DNA of 64,000 nt. It comes from CAWDMC01 sp963803295 (lineage in GTDB: Bacteria; Acidobacteriota; Terriglobia; UBA7540). The stretch spans positions 1-64,000 of the forward strand of contig CAWDMC010000021.1 of assembly GCA_963803295.1 (NCBI GenBank), read 5' to 3'. The notes beneath the pieces were generated by a model that saw only the letters and a program-made list of their open reading frames with translations, made no database searches and had not been told where the DNA came from. A program made the position numbers and the translations under genes. Positions 8,383 through 16,285 of this stretch are shown here, piece by piece (within the stretch, counting starts at the first letter, position 1; the number at the start of each line of letters is the position of its first letter).

Positions 8383-9251
8383 GCAGCAAGAAGCTATGGG
8401 CGATTCTGGTGTTGTGCGGCGCTACCGTCGCCTGGGGAAAGTCCTCTCACGAAAGGGCGGGCATTCAGCACAGACCGCGGCCGGTGACGCTCGAGGAGGA
8501 TGAGATTGCCCAGGTCTTCACGGCGCCAGGTTACGAGACGCTGATCCATCTTCCGCCCGGCGAGGAGATCAAACAATTCGGTATTGGTGACGGCAAGCGC
8601 TGGGTGGTGGAGTGTGGTGTTTCTGCGGTGGCCGACGCGGGGGCGAAAAACCTGTGTCATGTGAAGCCGGGTTTTGCCAATCAGTCGACCAACCTGAACG
8701 TCATCACGGCAAGCGGCACGTTTTCATTCGATTTGGAGCCGGCGAGCAGCGAGCATCCAGTGGACCTGAAGGTTTTCGTCGAACGCCGCTCCGAGCCTCA
8801 GAGGCTTATTGCGTCCAATCAGGTCCTTGCGCCCCGCGTTGACACGGTTCCTCGTTCTCAGTTACAGGCTGAGGTGGATGCGGCGGCGCGTCAGGCCGAC
8901 GAGTTCAAATCGTCAATAGCGGCTCTGAAATTGGCCCTCGATGGAGAGATCGCGCCCGATGCCCTGGTGTTTTACCGAGTGGGGTCAGTCTTCCATCCGG
9001 CTAATGACGTAGTCGTGGTTGGCGATAAGTCCAAGCGGAAGACGTTTATCCTTTCGCCCGCGCTTGCCGCTGACAAGAACCCCAGCGTAAAAGAGATCGT
9101 GTCGCGAGCAGTGAAAGCTCCGGTCGAGGCGGTCCTGACTGACGATAAAGTTTTGACGGTCGATCACCTTTTGACCACAGGCGAGGTCACTATCGGGGCC
9201 ACGACAACACGTTTTGTCAAGAAGACAACTAAACACCCAACGAAAGGATGA
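8379..9251 (+). CDS. virB9: VirB9/TrbG-like outer-core protein
   Basis: Outer-membrane-core subunit of the secretion channel. 290 aa with signal peptide (residues 1-20, MSSKKLWAILVLCGATVAWG), an N-terminal beta domain typical of TrbG/VirB9 (FTAPGYETLIHLPPGEEIKQ, residues 42-61; GDGKRWVV; LNVITASGTFSFDL), and a C-terminal domain that is less typical, with LVFYRVGSVFHP and a Thr/Lys-rich tail. The start ATG overlaps the virB4 stop. The C-terminal third is harder to align by eye with VirB9, so that part is assigned with less certainty. Confidence 0.75.
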   Translation: MSSKKLWAILVLCGATVAWGKSSHERAGIQHRPRPVTLEEDEIAQVFTAPGYETLIHLPPGEEIKQFGIGDGKRWVVECGVSAVADAGAKNLCHVKPGFANQSTNLNVITASGTFSFDLEPASSEHPVDLKVFVERRSEPQRLIASNQVLAPRVDTVPRSQLQAEVDAAARQADEFKSSIAALKLALDGEIAPDALVFYRVGSVFHPANDVVVVGDKSKRKTFILSPALAADKNPSVKEIVSRAVKAPVEAVLTDDKVLTVDHLLTTGEVTIGATTTRFVKKTTKHPTKG

Positions 9252-9257
9252 CGGGCC

Positions 9258-10457
9258 ATGAATGATGAAACGGCGAAAGTTCCAACTGGCCCGGTTCCCA
9301 CCAAGACCTGGCTGGCCCTCGGGGTCGGTGGCGCGGTGGTTCTGGTCTTGGTGATCGGCCCCCTGTTCTTCAAGGCATCGACTGCGCCACACCGCAATGT
9401 TCTGGCCGAGCAGAGCGTCCGGACTCCCAGCCCGGACGAGGCGGCTTCGATCACCTCGGACGTCAAGCAGAACGAATCGCAGCACGCGGCAACTTCACCG
9501 GCAGGCCTGGCTGTGGCAGCAGCACAACCGGCCACTCCGCCCCCCGGTGCAGCAGTTAGCGAGGCTCAACAGGGCGCTACCGACGCAGCAGAGCGGCGCC
9601 GCCAGCGGCTCGAGGAGACACGGTTGGCCCCTAACCTGGGGATTCCTCCTCCGCAGATAATGGCGGGCATGCAAGCGCAGAGCCCGCCCGCACAGAGCGC
9701 GGAAAGCAAAGCCGACGCGTTCCTGCAGCAAGCCATGGCGCAGCTTGGCCAAGCCGGTATAACTGCGGACGCCCGCCCGGCCGGTGGTCAAGGTGGCGCA
9801 CCTGTCGTCTCGTCGAATACCAGGAAAGACGATTTCACCCTGGAGCCTGGATCGCTGAACGAATGGGGCGGAAAGCCCTTCGCCGTGTTCAAGGGCACGG
9901 TAATCCCGTGCGTGCTTCAGAACGAATTGCAGTCGGACTTCACCGGCCCGGTAATGTGCTCGACGGTCGAGAGCCTGAAATCGAAGGACCGGGAGCATGT
10001 GCTGATCCCTTCGGGAACGCTCGTATTCGGTGAAGCGCAGCGGGCGGACTCGCTCGGCCAGCAGAGGCTTGCGGTGTTTTTCGACGGTCTGCGGATGCCG
10101 GACGGCTTTGAGGTGTCCCTGCGCAAGGTCGTCGCGCTGGATGATAAGGGCGCCGCCGGTCTGCACGACAAAGTTGATAATCATCTCCGGCGGACGTTCG
10201 GGGCGGCCATGGCGCTAGGCATCCTCGGGGGAGTGGCGGAGCTCGGGACCGGAGGCGCGCTCACAGCGGGTGGACTCGATCGAATGCGGGAGGGCCTCGG
10301 CGTTGGCCTGGCGAACTCCGGTTACGAGGTCCTGAGCCGCTACACCGCGGTGCTGCCGACGATCAAGATTCGTCCAGGTTTCCGCGTGGATGTATTCATG
10401 ACCGAGGACCTGGGTTTGCCGGCGTACGAAGCCCATAGGATGGATGCGCACCTGTAG
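9258..10457 (+). CDS. virB10: VirB10/TrbI-like channel protein
   Basis: Spans both membranes and forms the inner lining of the outer core complex. 399 aa: cytoplasmic N-terminus, one membrane segment (residues 15-38, KTWLALGVGGAVVLVLVIG), a long Pro/Ala/Gln-rich periplasmic linker (residues 60-185), and the conserved C-terminal beta-barrel domain with FAVFKGTVIPCVLQNELQ, LIPSGTLVFGE and PTIKIRPGFRVDVFMTEDL. Length is usual for the family. Starts 6 bp after virB9. Confidence 0.9.
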   Translation: MNDETAKVPTGPVPTKTWLALGVGGAVVLVLVIGPLFFKASTAPHRNVLAEQSVRTPSPDEAASITSDVKQNESQHAATSPAGLAVAAAQPATPPPGAAVSEAQQGATDAAERRRQRLEETRLAPNLGIPPPQIMAGMQAQSPPAQSAESKADAFLQQAMAQLGQAGITADARPAGGQGGAPVVSSNTRKDDFTLEPGSLNEWGGKPFAVFKGTVIPCVLQNELQSDFTGPVMCSTVESLKSKDREHVLIPSGTLVFGEAQRADSLGQQRLAVFFDGLRMPDGFEVSLRKVVALDDKGAAGLHDKVDNHLRRTFGAAMALGILGGVAELGTGGALTAGGLDRMREGLGVGLANSGYEVLSRYTAVLPTIKIRPGFRVDVFMTEDLGLPAYEAHRMDAHL

Positions 10458-10505
10458 CGCTCAGACATTTCTCGGTTCTATCGCTTAGGTAAGGGAGGGA
10501 ACCCA

Positions 10506-11318
10506 GTGAGAAAGATCATCGCACTAGCGGCTTTTGTCGTGGCTGTTTCGGGTGCTGCTCCGGCGAGGGCGCAGTGGACAGTGGTCGATCCCGTGAATCA
10601 TGTGGACCAGTTAATCCACCAAGTCCAATTCGTCAAGACGGTCTACCAGCTCCTGCAGATCTACGAGCAGACGAAGCAGCAGTATGAACTGGCCCGGATG
10701 ATGGCGCAGAACGTGAAGGACATGCCTTCCCGATTTCCGCGGACGGTGATGTCCCAGGTGTACCTGCTCAACCCCTCCCGGGCGTGCATCTCATGCGGTT
10801 CGTGGGCGGCTGCAGCCAACACGGGAGGGGATCCGGGATCCACCTTCGGAGGAGTTACGACGACCCTTCAGGATACGAGCCAGCTTCTCAGGAACATGAG
10901 TCCGGAGGCCCAGACGATGTTGCAGGCACGGCTGGCGCATTCTGTTTTCCTGCCTGACGCCGCGGCTCGATCTGACCTCGGAGCCTTGGCCCAGGCGCGG
11001 GGAAACGATCCTCAACTCCAGCGGTACGTCGCCCAATGCCGGGCGCTTGCCGCGGATGGAACTTTGAACTCGCAGGTACAAGTCACCCAAGCTGCCGGGG
11101 CTTGCTCCTCCGTGCTCGCTCAACAGGGCACTAGTACGAACGCCCTGCTGGGGCGCCTAGTGGAGGATCAGGCGATCCGCAAGGCCAAGGAAGTCGACCA
11201 GGAAACGCAGCGGATTAACACGGAGGTGACCCACGCGGAAGCCGTCCAGGACGTTCCCCGAAGGACGGCCGGGATGGACGCCGCCATGAGGCAGATGGAG
11301 CAGGATCTCGTACGATGA
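10506..11318 (+). CDS. trbJ: TrbJ/VirB5-like secreted protein
   Basis: 270 aa with a clear signal peptide (residues 1-22, ending APARAQ), then a long helical stretch HVDQLIHQVQFVKTVYQLLQIYEQTKQQYELARMMAQN, the hallmark of TrbJ/VirB5 minor pilin proteins, which act at the pilus tip and in mating-pair stability. GGGAGGG precedes the start by 8 nt. Its last 20 residues contain RRTAGMDAAMRQME, closely similar to the end of the next gene. Confidence 0.75.
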   Translation: MRKIIALAAFVVAVSGAAPARAQWTVVDPVNHVDQLIHQVQFVKTVYQLLQIYEQTKQQYELARMMAQNVKDMPSRFPRTVMSQVYLLNPSRACISCGSWAAAANTGGDPGSTFGGVTTTLQDTSQLLRNMSPEAQTMLQARLAHSVFLPDAAARSDLGALAQARGNDPQLQRYVAQCRALAADGTLNSQVQVTQAAGACSSVLAQQGTSTNALLGRLVEDQAIRKAKEVDQETQRINTEVTHAEAVQDVPRRTAGMDAAMRQMEQDLVR

Positions 11319-11361
11319 CTACGAAAATCGGCGTTATCGGCTACACCTTTGGGGAGGAGCG

Positions 11362-11778
11362 ATGAAACTAATTTGGTTGATCGTAGCGATGGCGGCGGCC
11401 GGCGGCGGCATCTTTATAGTTCACGAGGTGACGCGGCCTGCGGTGTATTCGGTCAGCGACGCTAAAAACCGCCAGGCCGAATTGAACAGGATCCAGTTGG
11501 CGCACCAATGCGGCCACTGGACCGTACATGCCCACTTTAGCGGCGAGGGAAGGCTCCAGTACGCAGCCCCAGGGTGCCCTCTCGATCCGCAGGTCAAGAC
11601 CTACCTCGAGCAGCACAACCTGCTGATGGATGAGGCCACAACCCGCGAGGAGATTGCACAGCAGGAGGGAGCACTTCGCTGGGTCTGGGAGGAAGATGGG
11701 TCGGCGGAGCGCGTCCACGACCGGACCAAGGGCATGGACCAGGCACTCCACCAGATGTGGAAAGGACTCGAGAAGTGA
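11362..11778 (+). CDS. small inner-membrane protein of the conjugation operon
   Basis: 138 aa: an N-terminal membrane anchor (residues 3-22, LIWLIVAMAAAGGGIFIVHE), a short domain with two cysteines (CGHW and GCPL) that could pair, and a helical C-terminus ending RTKGMDQALHQMWKGLEK. It lies where trbK or an entry-exclusion gene often sits, between the VirB5-like and VirB6-like genes, but has no lipobox. The shared RT.GMD.A..QM tail with the preceding TrbJ-like protein suggests a common origin or binding partner. GGGGAGGAG precedes the ATG. Function not known. Confidence 0.6.
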   Translation: MKLIWLIVAMAAAGGGIFIVHEVTRPAVYSVSDAKNRQAELNRIQLAHQCGHWTVHAHFSGEGRLQYAAPGCPLDPQVKTYLEQHNLLMDEATTREEIAQQEGALRWVWEEDGSAERVHDRTKGMDQALHQMWKGLEK

Positions 11779-12668
11779 TGAACCTCGCGATGGTTACCCT
11801 CCCGGTTCCGAGCTACACCGACATGTTCGCCTGGCTCTCGACGGCCACGCAGTCGCTGCTCGCAGTAAACGAGGTCTTCGCTCAGTGGGGGAGGATCGAG
11901 CTCGCCGCAATCGTCGTCATCATGGTTTCGACATTCGGCGTGAAGGTGGCGCTGGCACACGCGCCGGCCTCAGTCGTGACGGGTGCCGCAGCCCAACTAC
12001 TGGGGGTTCTCGCTCTCACGGCGACGATCCTACTGTTCTGGACACAACCCTGCCCGGGGGTCGGTATGACGCTCCCCAGCGTGCTACAGGTGCAGGCCGA
12101 TAAGTTTTCTTCGGCCATTGCCAACGAAAAGATGGAGCAGCTCGTGACCGACCTGGAGGAGCGGCAGCATGGCGTCCAGCCACCCAATTCGCTGGACGTT
12201 TCCAACACCTTTGCCTATTACGTCTACCGCGGAATCATGATCGCCTTCGAGCTTGTGGCCTTCGCTGTGATCATGCTCAGCTACGTCTTTTTCGCCGTCG
12301 GGCAGTTGCTGGGACCTATCTTCATTCCGCTCGGTCCGACCAAACATTTCTCAAGTTACTTCACCACGTGGCTCCGCTTCATGCTCAAGATGGCCATAAT
12401 GCGCGTCGTCGCGGCCGCCGTGCTTCTGGTCGTTTCGAAGCTCATCTATACAGCTTTTTCCAGCATCCCTGTGTGGATCTACGTGCTGCAGCTCGAGCAG
12501 GTCTTGGTCTTTGCGGTCGTGGTTTTGGGCTCTTCCCTCTACATCGTGTTTAAGATTCCAGCGATGACTTCTGAACTGATCGGCGGCTCCGATGCGGTGG
12601 GCGGACTCGGCTCCTGGATGAGTTCAACCGCAGGGCGGGCGATGGGAATCGCCGCCTTGCTCGGCTAA
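11778..12668 (+). CDS. virB6: VirB6/TrbL-like polytopic membrane protein
   Basis: Inner-membrane channel component. 296 aa with six or so hydrophobic segments: residues about 25-50, 55-85, 155-185, 190-210, 225-245 and 250-270, and a polar periplasmic loop (residues 85-140) rich in E/Q. The motif GPIFIPLGPTKHFSSYFTTWLR after helix four is typical of TrbL/VirB6. Start ATG overlaps the previous stop (TGATG), replacing a longer frame that begins 21 bp earlier inside the neighbour. Confidence 0.8.
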   Translation: MNLAMVTLPVPSYTDMFAWLSTATQSLLAVNEVFAQWGRIELAAIVVIMVSTFGVKVALAHAPASVVTGAAAQLLGVLALTATILLFWTQPCPGVGMTLPSVLQVQADKFSSAIANEKMEQLVTDLEERQHGVQPPNSLDVSNTFAYYVYRGIMIAFELVAFAVIMLSYVFFAVGQLLGPIFIPLGPTKHFSSYFTTWLRFMLKMAIMRVVAAAVLLVVSKLIYTAFSSIPVWIYVLQLEQVLVFAVVVLGSSLYIVFKIPAMTSELIGGSDAVGGLGSWMSSTAGRAMGIAALLG

Positions 12669-12682
12669 CAGGAGGATTCCAA

Positions 12683-12808
12683 ATGTTCGGACTTCGAAAG
12701 CCTCAACCTTGGCAAATTCACCTGCTGTGGCGTCGTCAAAAGTGGGGTTGGCCGGAGTACCTGATGCTGTTACTCGGCCTCCGCCGCCGGAGGAGAAACC
12801 GTGCTTAG
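12683..12808 (+). CDS. 41-aa basic protein between virB6 and virB8
   Basis: A short frame with a strong ribosome site (AGGAGG, 7 nt before ATG). The peptide is Trp- and Arg-rich: MFGLRKPQPWQIHLLWRRQK, a short hydrophobic patch YLMLLLGL, then RRRRRNRA. Its last codons overlap the virB8 start, and the GGAGG serving virB8 lies inside it, so translation would couple the two. It is too short and lacks a lipobox, so it is not a classic VirB7. Function unknown. Confidence 0.5.
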   Translation: MFGLRKPQPWQIHLLWRRQKWGWPEYLMLLLGLRRRRRNRA

Positions 12809-13493
12809 GGATCCGATCCTTGACGCTCACACGGACACGCTCAGCCGCTACTGGGCCCGGGGGAATCACGCGTTCGGGCTAGCGGCGATCCTCGGCGTCG
12901 CCCTGGTCGCGATGGCTGTCTCGAACCACCGCCAGAGCGCTCTCCTCGCCCAGCAGAAGCCTCTCTTCGTGTTCGTGGACGAGCTCGGCCGGGCTCATCC
13001 CAAGGACTACACCGGGCTCGAGTTCGACCAGCAAGACTCCCGCTTCGAGCGTGTGGTGAGGTCCAGCCTGGGCCAGTTCGTGCAGCTTCAGTTCCAGGTC
13101 CGCAAGCTCACCGTGGCCGAGGATCTGCCGCGCGCTCTGCTCTTCATGACCTCGGCCAAGGCGGCTCCGTTTGTTTCCTATTACCGCAGCGGAGCGATCA
13201 ACCGGCTCATCGATTCCCCGAGCCAGCCGGAGGTCACAGTCGAGGTCCAGAACGTCGGCCTCGCGTCTCTGACTGGTTGCGGAGGCGCCGGACAGCAACC
13301 GTGCCGGGCGGAGGTCGAGTACATCGAGACGAAGGGAAGAGACGCCTCGCCCTGCATCGTGAATCTGACGTTCCGCTTCGAGGACGCCCAGGGGAACCTC
13401 CAGAAGATCATCGTCAATCCGCTTGGCATTGCCGTGGGGGAATTCACCCAGCAGTGTGGGTCTCCGAAGGCTCTCTCCGTTTCAGGTCGATAA
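12801..13493 (+). CDS. virB8: VirB8/TrbF-like scaffold protein
   Basis: Inner-membrane assembly factor of the secretion system. 230 aa: short cytoplasmic N-terminus, one membrane helix (residues 24-42, AFGLAAILGVALVAMAVS), then a periplasmic NTF2-like domain with FVFVDELGRA, VVRSSLGQFVQLQFQVRKL and the closing strand LTFRFEDAQGNLQKIIVNPLG. Start is GTG with GGAGG 8 nt upstream. It is the last gene before a 317-bp control region. Confidence 0.8.
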   Translation: MLRDPILDAHTDTLSRYWARGNHAFGLAAILGVALVAMAVSNHRQSALLAQQKPLFVFVDELGRAHPKDYTGLEFDQQDSRFERVVRSSLGQFVQLQFQVRKLTVAEDLPRALLFMTSAKAAPFVSYYRSGAINRLIDSPSQPEVTVEVQNVGLASLTGCGGAGQQPCRAEVEYIETKGRDASPCIVNLTFRFEDAQGNLQKIIVNPLGIAVGEFTQQCGSPKALSVSGR

Positions 13494-13810
13494 ATGCTTA
13501 GTACTCAACCATGTACGAAAACGTACCAAATAGTAGCAAAGCGTACAATCGGGTACGAAATCGTACGACTTAAAGTCAAGTTGTTGATCGGTAAGGAGTA
13601 CGTTTCAGTACGGCACTTTGGGATTGCGCGCTCTAAGTCTCGTGTTTTCAGTGAGCCCAAACTTTGGGATGGCGTGTCATCAATTTCCGCTGCAAAGCAG
13701 CGTTTCGGCACCGCGATCCGGTTGCGGGTTACGAGTCCCCGATCGGGTCGCTGCGGGTTCCATGTCCGGTGCTCGAACCGGTTCCTAATTTCAGTTACGG
13801 AGGTGAACCG
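13494..13810 (+). promoter_or_regulatory. control region with two 14-bp palindromes, possible oriT
   Basis: No convincing gene. Two palindromes of identical build, GTACG-AAAA-CGTAC (13513-13526) and GTACG-AAAT-CGTAC (13553-13566), are centred exactly 40 bp apart, about four helical turns, and further GTACG half-sites occur at 13598 and 13609. The region sits between virB8 and the relaxosome/coupling/relaxase genes, where an operator and the transfer origin are expected. The next gene has GGAGGTGA upstream. No nick site could be identified by eye. Confidence 0.5.
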
Positions 13811-14125
13811 ATGTTGATCCCTGAGGTACCCAAGCCGCCTGAGACCAAGACCGTCAAGGTGGAGATCGAGGTGGCACTGCTCGACGAGTTGCAGCACTAC
13901 CAGGCGTTGGTGGGTGGGCCGAATGCGTCCTACGTCGTGAACGGAGCATTACGCTATCTGTTCGACCACGACAAGGACTTCATCAAGGCCAAGGCTGGGA
14001 CCAAGTCCGGGGCCAAGGTTGGGGCAGCGATCGGTCCCAAGGTCGGGCCTTCAGCGGTGGTAGTGGCAGCGATCCCTGGCAAGGTCAGAGCCGGGGAGGA
14101 GGTGACGAATGCGGTCGGTCAATAA
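13811..14125 (+). CDS. small ribbon-helix-helix-like protein
   Basis: 104 aa. The N-terminal half, KTVKVEIEVALLDELQHYQ followed by NASYVVNGALRYLFDHDKDF, has the strand-helix-helix pattern of ribbon-helix-helix (CopG/Arc-like) DNA-binding proteins; the C-terminal half is Gly/Ala/Lys-rich (KAGTKSGAKVGAAIGPKVG) and disordered. The ATG at 13811 is taken because GGAGGTGA precedes it; the frame is open further upstream but crosses the palindromes. It overlaps mobC by 17 bp. A likely binder of the GTACG palindromes and relaxosome accessory protein, by position. Confidence 0.55.
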   Translation: MLIPEVPKPPETKTVKVEIEVALLDELQHYQALVGGPNASYVVNGALRYLFDHDKDFIKAKAGTKSGAKVGAAIGPKVGPSAVVVAAIPGKVRAGEEVTNAVGQ

Positions 14126-14411
14126 GACAGTTTGCGTTGCGGTTCGATTCACGAACGAGGAAGCGGCCGCAATCGAGGAAGCAGCGGGCAAGGCCGGGGT
14201 GCGGGCCGGGGCCTGGCTCCGGGAGCGCGGCCTGGAGGCTACCAAGGGAACCGACTGCAGGAGGGACCTGCTTGGGGAGGTGCAGGCGCTCCAGGCGATC
14301 ACTGCTGGTTTATTCCATGCCTTTGCGCGTGACGGGAAGCTGCCGGAGGCGAAGGTCCGGGAGATCGTCGCCAAAGCCAGGGGTGGGAACGGGAAGCCGG
14401 TGGAGTTATGA
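14109..14411 (+). CDS. mobC: MobC/TraJ-like relaxosome accessory protein
   Basis: 100 aa, with the layout of MobC-type mobilisation proteins: an N-terminal strand NKTVCVAVRFTNEEAAAIEE, then helices AAGKAGVRAGAWLRERGLEA, matching the ribbon-helix-helix/MobC pattern V.VR.T..E...I...A...G...A.WLRE..L. Such proteins bind near oriT and help the relaxase melt DNA. Located between a second small DNA-binding protein and the coupling protein, with 4-bp overlap to the latter. Confidence 0.7.
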   Translation: MRSVNKTVCVAVRFTNEEAAAIEEAAGKAGVRAGAWLRERGLEATKGTDCRRDLLGEVQALQAITAGLFHAFARDGKLPEAKVREIVAKARGGNGKPVEL

Positions 14412-16285
14412 CGCGAGAACCTCGGCGGCGATCGTGGCCGGGCCGGATCACCTTCTCGCTCCTTGGTCTGGCTGGGGCCCTGTTCATCGGCGCGGTAGTC
14501 TGGTGCTACGAGTATGCCAGAGTGTGGACGCCTCTTGAGCGGGTCTATGGGCGGTCGTACGTCGAGGCCAGCATCGTGGCGTTATCCCCGCTGCACCAGG
14601 CGGAACGGTTCAACGTGCTGGTGCTCGGGAGCGGACACCTGGCCGAACAGGCGGACGTTGATGCCGGCAAGTCGGTGCGGTGGTCAACGGTCGCGCTCTC
14701 CGAGGATCTCTGGTGCGCCTGGCTGAGGGATCACGTCTTTGAAGGGAATTCAGCTCCGGGTCTGCTTGCCCCTGCCCTGTGGGGATCGCTGGCTGGTCTG
14801 CTCGTCCTGTTGCCGCTCGGGATCCGCAAGGACCTGCAGCGGTACAAGCAGCGGCGCTCCGGTTCGATTGCCCTGCGTGGTACCGGCCTGGTGTCCCGGA
14901 CGGAGTTCCACCGGAGGACGGTCGGGAACACGGGCATCGGCTGGGCCACCGAGGGCGGACCCTCTCTGTGGGAAAACATGGCCTTGCCGGCGGCAGAGAG
15001 GAAACTCGTCAGGATCGCACGAGCCGACGAGCAGGAACACATCCTGATGGTGGGCGATTCAGGGAGTGGCAAGTCGAGCTTGATTCGTCAGGTGCTCCGG
15101 CAACTGGAGGAGCGAGGCGAGCCGGCCATCGTCTATGACCCGGCGATGGAATATGTCCCGGAATTCTTCAGGCCTAAGCGTGGAGACTGGCTGCTTAATC
15201 CGTATGACGGCCGCATGCCGTACTGGTCCCCCGCCGAGGACGAGGTCACGAACGAAGCCGAGGCCGATGCTCTGTCGACAAGCTTATTCCCGGAGCGAGC
15301 CGGCGATCCGAATCCGTTCTTCATCGAGTCAGCCAGGAAGATTTTCGCGCATCTTCTCAAGGAGAGCGTCCCGCCGTCGGAACTGTACCGCTGGATCCAG
15401 CAGGCGAATCCGGAGATCGACAACCTGGTGCGAGGTACGGAACTCGAACCGATCATCACCCAGAAGGCGCAACAGCAGCGGGCGGGTGTACTGGCTGTGC
15501 TCGAGCGGGCGGGTGCGGCCCTCAGACTTCTACCCCAGCAGGCGGCCCGGCGGTGGTCTGCAACCGACTGGGCTAAGGAGTCGAACGGCTCCTGGATCTT
15601 CATCACCTCCACGCATAAGAGCCGGCAAACCCTGCGGCCCTTGGTGAGCATGTGGATTGACCAACTCATGCTTCAGCTTCTCGACCGTCCCCTGGAGGTC
15701 CGGAAACCGGTGTGGGTCGTGATGGATGAAATCTCTTCTCTTCAGCGGCTGCCGACTCTGCCGAAGGCATTGGCGGAGGCGAGGAAGTCGAACACCCGGC
15801 TGGTCCTGGGAGTACAGAACGCGGCGCAACTCGAATACGAGTACGGTTTGCTGTGGGCTTCCATGCTGTCGCAAGCTCGAACCAAGTTCTTTCTCCGGAC
15901 CTCGGAGGCGAGAGGGGCGCAGTGGGCAAGCGACTGCTTGGGCCAAGTTGAGGCGGAGAAGGTGCACGAGTCAAAGTCGGTGGGCGAGCTCGGGCTGCTG
16001 CATCGGCGAAACCTCAGCCACGAGAGGCGGATTGAGCCTGCCGTGTTTGCCGGCGAGATCATCGCGCTCGATCGGCATGAAGGATATCTGCAGATGCCGG
16101 GGCTCACGATGCGGTTGAGGTTCACTTACTGCGAGCCCCGCCTGGTGCAGCCTGCATTCGTGCCGGGTGAGGTTGCGAGTCCAGTACGGGCAGTCGAGAG
16201 CCGGGAAGATCCGCAGACGGAACCCGTGGATGAGCCCGACTTTCTCAGTCTCTGGCACGAGCAAGAAAACGCGCAAGCATGGTGA
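14408..16285 (+). CDS. virD4: VirD4/TraD/TrwB-type coupling ATPase
   Basis: Links the relaxosome to the secretion channel and pumps DNA. 625 aa: two membrane segments (residues 11-32 and about 115-135) flanking a periplasmic loop, Walker A GDSGSGKSSLIRQVLRQL (about residue 216), a TrwB-like AAD region, Walker B VWVVMDEISSLQRLPTLPKA, and the sensor segment RLVLGVQNAAQLEYEYG. Its closest style is the TrwB/TraD group that accompanies MobF relaxases, which agrees with the next gene. Stop overlaps the relaxase start. Confidence 0.9.
   Translation: MTREPRRRSWPGRITFSLLGLAGALFIGAVVWCYEYARVWTPLERVYGRSYVEASIVALSPLHQAERFNVLVLGSGHLAEQADVDAGKSVRWSTVALSEDLWCAWLRDHVFEGNSAPGLLAPALWGSLAGLLVLLPLGIRKDLQRYKQRRSGSIALRGTGLVSRTEFHRRTVGNTGIGWATEGGPSLWENMALPAAERKLVRIARADEQEHILMVGDSGSGKSSLIRQVLRQLEERGEPAIVYDPAMEYVPEFFRPKRGDWLLNPYDGRMPYWSPAEDEVTNEAEADALSTSLFPERAGDPNPFFIESARKIFAHLLKESVPPSELYRWIQQANPEIDNLVRGTELEPIITQKAQQQRAGVLAVLERAGAALRLLPQQAARRWSATDWAKESNGSWIFITSTHKSRQTLRPLVSMWIDQLMLQLLDRPLEVRKPVWVVMDEISSLQRLPTLPKALAEARKSNTRLVLGVQNAAQLEYEYGLLWASMLSQARTKFFLRTSEARGAQWASDCLGQVEAEKVHESKSVGELGLLHRRNLSHERRIEPAVFAGEIIALDRHEGYLQMPGLTMRLRFTYCEPRLVQPAFVPGEVASPVRAVESREDPQTEPVDEPDFLSLWHEQENAQAW

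Noticed and set aside
12683..12808. Assigning the 41-aa ORF as VirB7
   Set aside because: It has no lipoprotein signal or cysteine; only its position between virB6 and virB8 would support that.
13494..13817. Open frame of about 107 codons through the palindromic region
   Set aside because: It has no ribosome site, lies across the GTACG palindromes and has no recognisable domain, so it is treated as a control region.
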